A stretch of DNA of 64,000 bases from Polynucleobacter sphagniphilus (GTDB lineage Bacteria; Pseudomonadota; Gammaproteobacteria; Burkholderiales; Burkholderiaceae): assembly GCF_001953355.1 (NCBI RefSeq), contig NZ_MPIY01000002.1:59866-123865 (forward strand), written 5' to 3'. Shown piece by piece: positions 10,598-17,080 of the stretch (within the stretch, counting starts at the first letter, position 1; each line of letters opens with the position of its first letter). The notes beneath the pieces were generated by a model. It had not been told where the DNA came from. It was given only the letters and a program-made list of their open reading frames with translations, and did no database searches. The translations under genes and the position numbers were made by a program.

Positions 10598-10617
10598 GCT
10601 TACCAGTACGCTTACCA
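10598..10617 (+). repeat. Paired GCTTACCA direct repeats, first pair
   Basis: GCTTACCA occurs at 10598-10605 and again at 10610-10617, a 12-bp pitch. The same pair at the same pitch recurs at 12596/12608 and 12833/12845. Position relative to the tRNA core (about 90 bp) matches the third pair. The likely role is arm-type sites of a tyrosine recombinase that is no longer present; this is inference. Confidence 0.55.
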
Positions 10618-10710
10618 CCCAAGCAATGCTTGTTTTGGGATGCTCTAGAGTTTAGTTGCCAAATCTAGCTCTAAAACCTAATGGTTTAAATTGCTCAAAA
10701 TTTAGGCAAT

Positions 10711-10878
10711 ATGGATATCTCAGGTGCTTTCGACATGTTACGCCTGGTAGGTGGCATATTAAGAAAACTGCATTTTCAAGGTGAATTCAGGCCCTCGATG
10801 CCACTAGTAAAAAATCATTTAAATAGCTATTTAGTAGGAAAAAGTGAGGATATGTTTAAAAATGTAGGAATCTATTAA
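10711..10878 (+). CDS. Doubtful small ORF in the island, 55 residues
   Basis: An ATG-to-TAA frame beginning MDISGAFDMLRLVGGILRKL. I recognise no family. There is no strong ribosome site, only TTAGG eight bases before the ATG. Its 3' third runs into the iteron array, so either the repeats lie within a real gene end or, more likely, this is a chance frame or a decayed remnant. Its only support is a plausible residue composition in the first 30 codons. Confidence 0.2.
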   Translation: MDISGAFDMLRLVGGILRKLHFQGEFRPSMPLVKNHLNSYLVGKSEDMFKNVGIY

Positions 10879-10945
10879 AAAATGTAATAAAAAGTATGTA
10901 AATATGTCTAATCGTAAGAAAAAGTGTGTATATGTAAGAAAAAGT
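10834..10945 (+). repeat. Iteron array in helical phase upstream of the Fic gene
   Basis: A 12-bp motif GTARNAAAAAGT occurs at 10834, 10884, 10914 and 10934, with a degenerate copy at 10864 (GTAGGAATCTAT). Start-to-start distances are 30, 20, 30 and 20 bases, so all copies are multiples of 10 bp apart and face the same side of the helix. This amounts to an imperfect 50-bp direct repeat. It ends 46 bases before the Fic start. Candidate operator for autoregulation, or a replication-type iteron of a lost element. Confidence 0.6.
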
Positions 10946-10991
10946 ATGGGAAAATAACCATTCGAACGAAAAAGCGGAGCTTGAGGGAAAT

Positions 10992-12461
10992 ATGAGTGAA
11001 ATAGGCTACTCACGAGTAAAAAGTCAGTTAGATCTCAGTGCTTTTGATCCTCTGGTACCCGCACGCCTTGCCTCGGTAACCAGTGTAACGCCCACTCAGG
11101 GCGCATTGTTGATACCGGCAAAGGTAGCCCCTAAAGATGATCGCCCACTAAGCCACCTTTTGTTTGCACTAAAGCATGAAGGGGTTAATCTTCAGCTGCT
11201 ATCGCAGGCCTTAAGAAAAATCCCGGCCCAAGAGATGCTGGCTGCCATTAGTGAATCGCCAACAGGCGTTTATATACGCACAGCATGTTTTTTGTGGGAA
11301 GCCTTTAATAGGCAAGAGTTAAAGGGCGCGCCAGTAATTACAGGGCCGATGGTCAATTTATTTGACCCAAAAAAATACATTACCGGTCCAAGCATACGCA
11401 ATGCTAAATGGCGGGTTCATTTCAATGGATTGGGTTCTTTGGATTACTGCGTAACTGTTGAGCGAACCGCACGTATTAATAGCTTGCTTGAATCCAACAT
11501 CCTCCAGAAGGCAAATGAATTTCTATCGCAGCTTGGTGGAGCCGCGTCCGATAGGGCAATGTCATGGGCTTATTTAAGCGAGACCAAAAGTTCTTTTGAG
11601 ATTGAGCATGAAACACCAAGCGCAACTAAAGCAGAAGCATTTGTAGAGCTGCTTAAAAAAGCACATCTGACTCCTCAATTGAATGAAGAATACTTGGTTG
11701 GATTGCAAAACACTGCCATTGCAAACCCATTAGATAGGGCCGTTCATTATCGGCATGAGCAGAATTGGTTAAGTAGTCCGTTACGTGGTGCTGCTGGCGT
11801 AACGTATATTCCACCACCACCTGAAATTGTTAATGACTTGATGAAGGGTTTGGTAGATTTTGCTAATGCCTCGCCAAAGCAGATAGACCCCTTGGTTGCA
11901 GCTGCGATTATTTCATTCGGGTTTGTTTTCATTCACCCATTTATGGATGGAAATGGACGTTTGTCCAGATTTTTATTTCATCATGCAATATGCCAGTCTG
12001 GCGCTTTAAAGAATGGCCTGCTATTGCCAGTATCCATTGCGATGAAGCGGAATGAAGATTTATATCTAACCGCTCTAAAGAGCTTTTCTGAACCTGCTCG
12101 CAAGCGCTGGGAAGTTATTTGGATTGATGGTGATGAATATCAAATGACATTCAAATCAAATGATTCCTTATATCGCTATTGGAATGCCACTGCCTGTGTT
12201 GATTTTGGATTGGAGATGGCCAAGCAAGCATTGGAAAAGGACTTAAGAGAAGAGACCGAGTTCTTGGCAAAGTATGACCTTATTTACCGTGCTATTGATA
12301 GTCAGTTTGATATACGCGGCAAGGATCTCAACGCCTTAATTTTGACCTGCATGGAACAAAATGGAAAGCTATCAGCTAACCGTCGTAAGAAATTTTCTGC
12401 AACGGTGCCGGAAGAAATATTTAATGCAATTGAAGCTGAATATATGAAGATAGCGGACTGA
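10992..12461 (+). CDS. Fic-domain protein (predicted AMP-transferase)
   Basis: A 489-residue Fic-family protein. The active-site motif HPFMDGNGR at about 315-323 is intact: the catalytic histidine, metal-binding aspartate and phosphate-binding GNGR are all present, so transfer of AMP (or another NMP) to hydroxyl side chains of target proteins is expected. An N-terminal inhibitory motif of the class-II type is visible near 200-206 (SSFEIEH), with histidine where the family usually has Gly or Asn after the key Glu. About 190 residues precede the core and a basic C-terminal helical region follows. It is alone on a tRNA-flanked island with an iteron array in front. Targets are unknown; no separate FicA-type antitoxin is seen. 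Confidence 0.85.
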   Translation: MSEIGYSRVKSQLDLSAFDPLVPARLASVTSVTPTQGALLIPAKVAPKDDRPLSHLLFALKHEGVNLQLLSQALRKIPAQEMLAAISESPTGVYIRTACFLWEAFNRQELKGAPVITGPMVNLFDPKKYITGPSIRNAKWRVHFNGLGSLDYCVTVERTARINSLLESNILQKANEFLSQLGGAASDRAMSWAYLSETKSSFEIEHETPSATKAEAFVELLKKAHLTPQLNEEYLVGLQNTAIANPLDRAVHYRHEQNWLSSPLRGAAGVTYIPPPPEIVNDLMKGLVDFANASPKQIDPLVAAAIISFGFVFIHPFMDGNGRLSRFLFHHAICQSGALKNGLLLPVSIAMKRNEDLYLTALKSFSEPARKRWEVIWIDGDEYQMTFKSNDSLYRYWNATACVDFGLEMAKQALEKDLREETEFLAKYDLIYRAIDSQFDIRGKDLNALILTCMEQNGKLSANRRKKFSATVPEEIFNAIEAEYMKIAD

Positions 12462-12595
12462 TTCAAAAAGCCTTGCTAATTCTATCAAGGTCAACCCAAG
12501 GGCTGGCGCAATGATAAATTGGGTAATTCAGTTGCCTGAAGTTTAATCTTCCCAGACCTTTTGGCTTGCATCCTAACTATGTAAGGCCATCATTT

Positions 12596-12615
12596 GCTTA
12601 CCATCCCGCTTACCA
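12596..12615 (+). repeat. Paired GCTTACCA direct repeats, second pair
   Basis: GCTTACCA at 12596-12603 and 12608-12615, again 12 bp apart. It lies about 130 bp to the left of the second tRNA-end copy, the side opposite to the first and third pairs. If the core at 12737 is the right end of the Fic element, this is the expected place for its inner arm. Confidence 0.5.
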
Positions 12616-12797
12616 GCAAAACATGGATTTTAGTAAGTTTGAATGGATTGCTCGGGAGTAGGGTCTACCTTCTAAGCCATATATATAAAAGATTTAATGG
12701 ACATTGGTGCACATGACAGGAGGGTCAAAACCTAGATCTCGTCTCCGCCATCACTTTTGGCATTTTTTCTGCCTTTTGCTATACGCAGCATAGACTT

Positions 12798-12819
12798 AGC
12801 CCCCTAACCGGGGCTTTTT
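12798..12819 (+). terminator. Duplicate terminator hairpin in the right repeat
   Basis: AGCCCC pairs with GGGGCT (12810-12815), followed by TTTTC. It is a copy of the tRNA-Ser terminator and now stands upstream of the metallophosphoesterase gene. It would stop any transcript reading through from the Fic gene. Confidence 0.65.
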
Positions 12820-12832
12820 CTTAATTTCTCCC

Positions 12833-12852
12833 GCTTACCACTACGCTTACCA
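12833..12852 (+). repeat. Paired GCTTACCA direct repeats, third pair
   Basis: GCTTACCA at 12833-12840 and 12845-12852, with 12-bp pitch. It lies about the same distance to the right of the second tRNA-end copy as the first pair lies from the tRNA itself. This suggests a second element began here. Confidence 0.5.
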
Positions 12853-12990
12853 GTCAAGCAATATTTGATTTCAGATGTGTGGCTAATGCTAATGAAGCTA
12901 ACAATCGCTAATTGCATTTTGGTGGCATGGTTAATGTATTGAATACACTAGCTCTCCACATAAAAGTTACGATCATGTCTTATCCAATTT

Positions 12991-13758
12991 ATGAAACTTC
13001 ATGTACTGAGTGATTTACATCTAGAGTTTGCTGACTTTACCCCCGCATCAAATACGGCAGATGTTGTTGTTCTGGCGGGTGATATCGGCCTTCGCGCGGA
13101 AGGTGTAACTTGGGCTAGGAAATCGTTTCCTCAGCAAGCAATTATTTATGTGGCTGGCAATCATGAGTTCTATGGTTCGCAGCGTTGCCATGCGCTTGAA
13201 GATATCCGAAATGCATGCGCAGAAAATGCTATTCATTTTCTAGATGATGATGTACTTCAATTGCAGGACTCTAAAACAAAGACTTCCATCCGCTTCTTGG
13301 GAGCTACGTTATGGACTGACTTTTTATTATTTGGCGAAGAGCTAAAATCTAAATGCCTAACGTATGGTGAGCTTTACTTAAATGACTTCAGAAGAATCCG
13401 TGACGGAGGCAGAAATTTTTCCCCAAAAAAATCGATTCAATTGCATGAAAAGTCACTAGCCTGGCTACAAAAAGAGTTAGAGAGTCCATTTAATGGCAAG
13501 ACTGTGGTGGTTACCCATCATTTACCTTCAATGAGTTCAGTAGCAGAGCGATACAAGCCGGATTTACTATCCGCCTGTTTTTCCTCCGAGTTAGTCCATC
13601 TCTTTGGAAAGATGTCACTATGGATTCATGGGCATACGCATGATTCCTGCGATTATGAATTAAATGGCACTAGGGTAGTTTGCAACCCTCGCGGTTATGT
13701 TCGATCTAGCCACGCCGAGAATCCAGAATTTAATCCATCTTTAATTATTGACATCTAG
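12991..13758 (+). CDS. Calcineurin-like metallophosphoesterase
   Basis: A 255-residue dimetal phosphoesterase. Ligand motifs appear in order: SDLH at 7-10, GD at 30-31, GNHE at 56-59, THHLPS mid-protein and HGHTH near 213-217. There is no signal peptide or membrane segment, so it is cytoplasmic. This subgroup acts on phosphodiesters or phosphomonoesters of unknown identity. No ribosome site is evident before the ATG, so it may be leaderless or weakly translated. It lies in the accessory segment behind the duplicated tRNA end, converging on hipA with a 29-base gap. Its role in the island is unknown. Confidence 0.85.
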   Translation: MKLHVLSDLHLEFADFTPASNTADVVVLAGDIGLRAEGVTWARKSFPQQAIIYVAGNHEFYGSQRCHALEDIRNACAENAIHFLDDDVLQLQDSKTKTSIRFLGATLWTDFLLFGEELKSKCLTYGELYLNDFRRIRDGGRNFSPKKSIQLHEKSLAWLQKELESPFNGKTVVVTHHLPSMSSVAERYKPDLLSACFSSELVHLFGKMSLWIHGHTHDSCDYELNGTRVVCNPRGYVRSSHAENPEFNPSLIIDI

Positions 13759-13787
13759 TTACTCAACAAGATCGCTGAGATGTGGAG

Positions 13788-15096
13788 TTAGCTTTTAGCT
13801 AAAGCCTTGATTAATTCAGGACTGCAAATGTCATCAATATGTCTAAAGGCTAGAGAGATCTCCTGGATTTGCTCTGAGGTAATTCCAAGATTTTCAAAGT
13901 GTGTTTTCCATTGTCTGGTTACTCGCCATATGCGATCGATAATGGCGCTTGCTTGCTGCGCCGATAGACCAAAGCGCTCTTTGGCGCCATAAGCATTATC
14001 TAGTGTGGCTAATTTACCTTGAGGACCAACGCCCAAATGTTGATAGCGCTCACTTGCGATGACTGCATGTGGCATCACGTCATAGAGTGGGCTTAGACTC
14101 CAGCCTTTCAGCTTATGATCCCATAAGAATGCATGATTGCGTAGATGATCATCATCGTTACTCACAAAAAGATTAAAGATCATGCGCGCAAATAGCTCTT
14201 CAATATCCGATTTGACTGTTGGAATCACGCAATATCTACGGATGGCATCAGCAATATCCATATAGCTTTTTGTATTGGATTCTGATTCGTGGCAAGCGAG
14301 GAGGGTGAGGGCACTAACGACGTGATGACGAATTTCGACTGAACGAGCTGAAGTAGTCCAAGAGCGATCAAAGCGTTTGACCATCAATACTTTTTTTTTT
14401 GCCGACTTGTTCTAATTGAGTTTGCGCAACCTTTAGACCAGCTAGCTGTGCAAGTTTAAGGGTAGCGTGCTCAATGCTCGGTACATCTAAGGCTCCATCG
14501 TTGTTGCCTGGGAACTTGGCCATCCATAAAATATTTTCATCGTCGCGCACACTTGCCTTTGGGCGCATACCCCCAAGACCGCTACCCACAATCAAAATTC
14601 TAGATAGCGACTCTGATACTGGCAAACCTGCTTCAATCTTCTCCGCCCCTTCGAGTACGTAAGATAGATTGTGAATACTCTCATGAGCAGGGCGCTCTTC
14701 TTGGTCAAGCGCTAATCGAATATCTAAAGCCCCAACACGATCACTACCTGCTTCGAGGAGATAAGTTGATTCTGCAAGGCTATTGGCTGGAACCTTGAGC
14801 CTAGCTTCAATCACTCTTCTTCCCCACGAATCAGGAGCAGCATCCCGAATTCCACCAAAAGCTTTTAAGCTATTTGGTGGAATGAGGCGTTTACCTTTGA
14901 TCTCATTTTTATTCTTCAGGCTCAGGGCCACTGGATCCACTTCTTGTGCGTTGCTCCTATCTAAGTAGCGCAGGCCATAAGCAAAGGAAGATGCAATGAG
15001 TCTTGAGCCTTCTTCATCCACTTGCAGTTGTCCTGCTGGTACAAATTGCCCATCAAGATTGGCAAAGACAAAAAGATCTTTAGTGGTATTGGCCAT
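13788..15096 (-). pseudogene. hipA: HipA-type serine/threonine kinase toxin, split by a frameshift at an A10 tract
   Basis: Two open frames together make one HipA of about 435 residues. The upstream frame (15096 to 14368, 242 residues) has the N-subdomain-1 'couple_hipA' region and the ATP-binding GMRPKASV and WMAKFPG motifs. The downstream frame (14387 to 13788) has the catalytic SNDDDHLRNHAFLWD motif and SPLYDV. They join at a run of ten A (minus strand; T at 14391-14400). With nine A the frame reads through as GKKKVLMVKRFDR. So the gene is frameshifted by one base, or is rescued by slippage on the homopolymer, or carries a sequencing error. Intact HipA phosphorylates aminoacyl-tRNA synthetases and induces dormancy. 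It overlaps hipB by one base (TGATG). Confidence 0.83.
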
Positions 15097-15437
15097 CAGA
15101 AATCAAGCGCTTTCATTTCCGCTGCATTTAAAGCACGCACGCGTTGTGGACGTGAGCGACGCTCTAAAGCAATGATCGCAGGATCATCTCCGCTTAAGAG
15201 TTGCAACAAGGTCATGCCTGGAGCGATTGCATCTAAGTAACGCAAAAGCGCGCCAATCGCCACACCAGGATCACCTTTTTCAATGCGTTGTGCAGTAGCG
15301 CGAGATAGGCCGGCACGAACTGCAGCTTCTCCCTGGCGAACACGACGCGCAAGACGCAAAGAAACAAGGCAATGCGCTATTTCAGCGGATTGGCCAAGTT
15401 GCTTTGATGCTAGGGTCAGTTCTTGATCTATGCGCAT
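15096..15437 (-). CDS. hipB: HipB-type antitoxin, XRE-family helix-turn-helix
   Basis: A 113-residue DNA-binding protein with a Cro/C1-type helix-turn-helix (VRAGLSRATAQRIEKGDPGV). It is expected to bind and neutralise HipA and to repress the operon. I chose the ATG at 15437 because GAGG stands six bases before it; an ATG at 15452 lacks any ribosome site. The stop overlaps the hipA start in TGATG, a typical coupled toxin-antitoxin order with the antitoxin first. The C-terminal LERRSRPQRVRALNAAEM segment is basic. Promoter and twin operators lie upstream. Confidence 0.85.
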   Translation of the reverse strand: MRIDQELTLASKQLGQSAEIAHCLVSLRLARRVRQGEAAVRAGLSRATAQRIEKGDPGVAIGALLRYLDAIAPGMTLLQLLSGDDPAIIALERRSRPQRVRALNAAEMKALDF

Positions 15438-15472
15438 AGTTGCCTCATGCATTTTGTTAAGTATGAGGCTTT

Positions 15473-15501
15473 AATATACCTGTTTATATGCTATAGGTCA
15501 A
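15473..15501 (-). promoter_or_regulatory. hipBA promoter, sigma70-type
   Basis: On the minus strand TTGACC (15501-15496) and TATATT (15478-15473) are separated by exactly 17 bases. The hipB start codon lies 36 bases below the -10 box. Confidence 0.65.
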
Positions 15502-15509
15502 TAAATATA

Positions 15510-15554
15510 ACTCATAAATAAGTCTTTAAGTGTTTTAATGACTCATTTATAAGT
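15510..15554 (-). promoter_or_regulatory. Twin palindromic operators upstream of hipBA
   Basis: Two 14-bp near-palindromes, ACTCATAAATAAGT (15510-15523) and ACTCATTTATAAGT (15541-15554), stand 31 bp apart centre-to-centre, about three helical turns, just above the -35 box. Both are followed by CTTT. They are the obvious HipB binding sites; this is inference from symmetry and position. Confidence 0.6.
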
Positions 15555-15679
15555 CTTTTAATGATTTTAAGTAGAAAATTTAGGCTTGTAATTCCGTCAA
15601 AGGGACACCTCTTTACCGGACAGATTCTCCATACGTTTTTCTATAGAGCCCTCCCAGTCGCTCATCAAGCAAGCCCTTT

Positions 15680-15841
15680 TTTCTAGCTGATCTTGCCTTC
15701 TATAGGCCGCCTCTACCTTGGCAATCATTTAAATACATCACCGATGAAGCTAATGAGAATTCAGGCGATGACTGGCAGTCTAAAGTCAATCACGGCCAAG
15801 ATCTATACCTGGCTCAAATCAAGGACATATTGCGTAATTAG
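15680..15841 (+). pseudogene. 3' stump of an MTA/SAH-type nucleosidase gene
   Basis: The frame ending at TAG 15839-15841 reads LPWQSFKYITDEANENSGDD followed by WQSKVNHGQDLYLAQIKDIL. This aligns without gaps to the C-terminus of the complete nucleosidase encoded at 37059-37619 (VPWKSFKYITDDANEHAGTD, then WQKKVHHGQELFLDKLHSLL). Upstream the similarity fades by about 15680 and no start or N-terminal part is present. It is a truncated remnant of a paralogous or displaced gene, lying exactly where the accessory segment ends and alkB begins, so it probably marks the right boundary of the inserted DNA. Confidence 0.72.
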
Positions 15842-15919
15842 TTTTGGTGGCATTATGATGCTATTCATTCCCGTCTTTAGCTAGCATCAATCTACTAAAG
15901 CAATCCAAAGGGGTAATTA

Positions 15920-17080
15920 GTGAGTATTGCAACTGCACCTGCTAGTGAGTCTTGGAGGGATAAGCGCTGGCTATGGTTATTGAGCCCAACCATTCCATTT
16001 GCCTTTACTGCTTCTATTCTAGCTTTCTCATTGACAAGGCAGTGGCTCTGTTTGCTTTTTGCCCCAGCTATTATTCATATTGCTATCCCCATCTTAGATC
16101 TGACTTTTGGCGAAGACTTTAGCAATCCTCCAGAATCCGCTGTCGAGACTTTAAATAGAGATTTCTTTTATCGTGCTTTGGTCTGGCTTTATGTCCCGTT
16201 TCAACTCATTGGAACAGTCTATGGAACTTGGCTAGCGGCGACTCAATCTTTAGATTGGTATACCTATGTTGCCTTAGTATTTACTGTGGGATCCACCAAC
16301 GGCATTGGTATTGGAACCGCCCATGAGCTAGGGCATAAACAAGAATCTATTGATCGTTGGCTTTCTAAATTGGCATTAGCTTCGAGTATGTATGGCCACT
16401 TTTTTGTAGAACATAATCGCGGTCATCACAAGCGGGTGGCGACACCCGAGGATCCTGCTAGCGCCCGTATGGGGGAAAGTTTTTGGGCATTTCTGCCACG
16501 CACAGTGTTGGGGAGCTTGGTTTCTGCATGGGAGCTAGAGCGCGAGCGCTTAAAAAGAAAAGGCAAGGACGTTTGGACTATTCACAATGAAAATCTCCAA
16601 GCCTGGTCACTCACCATCCTCCTGTATGGTGTGCTCATGCTTTGGCTTGGATGGCCAGCATTGATTTTTCTAGTACTTCAGGGCATCTACGCCGCCTCAA
16701 TGTTGGAAGTGGTGAACTACGTAGAACACTACGGGTTATTGCGCCAAAAAAATCAACATGGTGAGTATGTTCGCTGTGCCCCAGAGCATTCCTGGAATAG
16801 CAATCACATAGTAGGCAATATTCTGCTTTACCACCTGCAAAGACATTCAGATCATCATGCACACCCAACCAGACGTTATCAAGCATTGCGTCATTTTGGG
16901 GAAGCGCCTCAATTACCTGGTGGTTATGCATCCATGATTACTTTGGCGTATTTTCCGCCCCTTTGGTTCGCCTTAATGGACAAGCGTGTGGTGCGTCATT
17001 ACGCTGGAGATATACATAAGATCAATATTCAACCATCTGCTAGATCACAGCTGATGAATCACTGGGCTAATAAATCATGA
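15920..17080 (+). CDS. alkB: Alkane 1-monooxygenase (membrane di-iron hydroxylase)
   Basis: Hydroxylates the terminal carbon of medium- or long-chain alkanes in the cytoplasmic membrane. It is 386 residues with about six membrane segments. All histidine boxes of AlkB are present: HELGHK at 135-140, EHNRGHH at 164-170, and LQRHSDHHAHP at about 306-316. The AlkB-specific NYVEHYGL is at 266-273 and distinguishes it from fatty acid desaturases. It starts with GTG behind AAAGGGG. The next gene overlaps by four bases (ATGA) and encodes a GMC alcohol dehydrogenase, the logical next step. AlkB needs rubredoxin and its reductase; neither is encoded in this window. Confidence 0.92.
   Translation: MSIATAPASESWRDKRWLWLLSPTIPFAFTASILAFSLTRQWLCLLFAPAIIHIAIPILDLTFGEDFSNPPESAVETLNRDFFYRALVWLYVPFQLIGTVYGTWLAATQSLDWYTYVALVFTVGSTNGIGIGTAHELGHKQESIDRWLSKLALASSMYGHFFVEHNRGHHKRVATPEDPASARMGESFWAFLPRTVLGSLVSAWELERERLKRKGKDVWTIHNENLQAWSLTILLYGVLMLWLGWPALIFLVLQGIYAASMLEVVNYVEHYGLLRQKNQHGEYVRCAPEHSWNSNHIVGNILLYHLQRHSDHHAHPTRRYQALRHFGEAPQLPGGYASMITLAYFPPLWFALMDKRVVRHYAGDIHKINIQPSARSQLMNHWANKS

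Larger units (their letters stand above)
10502..10631 (+). repeat. Left copy of a ~130-bp direct repeat (attL-like, tRNA-Ser 3' end)
   Basis: Begins inside the tRNA 3' end (TCTCGTCTCCGCCA) and runs through the tRNA terminator to the AAGCAAT(G/A) stretch. It matches 12737-12866 closely by eye, including the CACTTTTGGCATTTTTTCT block, the AGCCCCCTAACCGGGGCT hairpin and the double GCTTACCA motif. Such a pair is what site-specific integration at a tRNA gene, or tandem accretion of two related elements, leaves behind. Confidence 0.75.
10516..10991. other. Non-coding stretch between tRNA-Ser and the Fic gene
   Basis: This 476-base stretch has no convincing gene. It contains the terminator of tRNA-Ser, a GCTTACCA pair, a weak 55-codon open frame from 10711, and the iteron array at 10834-10945. 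From 10800 to 10960 it is strikingly A-rich on the plus strand, with almost no C. Confidence 0.7.
12737..12866 (+). repeat. Right copy of the ~130-bp direct repeat (attR-like)
   Basis: Starts with TCTCGTCTCCGCCA, identical to the last 14 bases of tRNA-Ser. It continues with a diverged copy of the tRNA downstream flank, including the terminator and the GCTTACCA pair. The bases just before it resemble a ruined T-arm (AGGAGGGTCAAAACCTAGA). There is no complete second tRNA, so this is a fragment. Confidence 0.72.
12462..12990. other. Non-coding stretch between the Fic gene and the metallophosphoesterase
   Basis: This 529-base stretch holds no convincing gene. From left to right it contains the second GCTTACCA pair (12596-12615), a decayed T-arm-like sequence followed by the second tRNA-Ser 3' end copy (12737-12750), a second copy of the tRNA terminator (12798-12819) and the third GCTTACCA pair (12833-12852). 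Confidence 0.7.
15438..15919. other. Intergenic stretch between hipB and alkB
   Basis: The left part holds the hipBA promoter and operators. The right part holds the nucleosidase gene stump (about 15680-15841). Between them, 15560-15680 shows nothing I can name. A 63-codon frame at 15693-15884 in another register is only a shadow of the stump. The alkB ribosome site AAAGGGG (15908-15914) is at the right end. Confidence 0.6.

Noticed and set aside
10834..10945. A-rich repeats as a possible CRISPR array
   Set aside because: Repeat units are only 12 bp with 8-18-bp gaps, repeats are imperfect and no cas genes are present. This is an iteron or operator pattern.
15693..15884. 63-codon frame between hipB and alkB
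   Set aside because: It runs in a different register from the nucleosidase stump in the same DNA, which has convincing protein similarity. No ribosome site or family resemblance supports the 63-codon frame.
10516..15919. An integrase or transposase in the accessory segment
   Set aside because: All six frames were inspected for tyrosine recombinase (R-H-R-Y) or DDE features and none were seen. Only possible attachment-site remnants are present.
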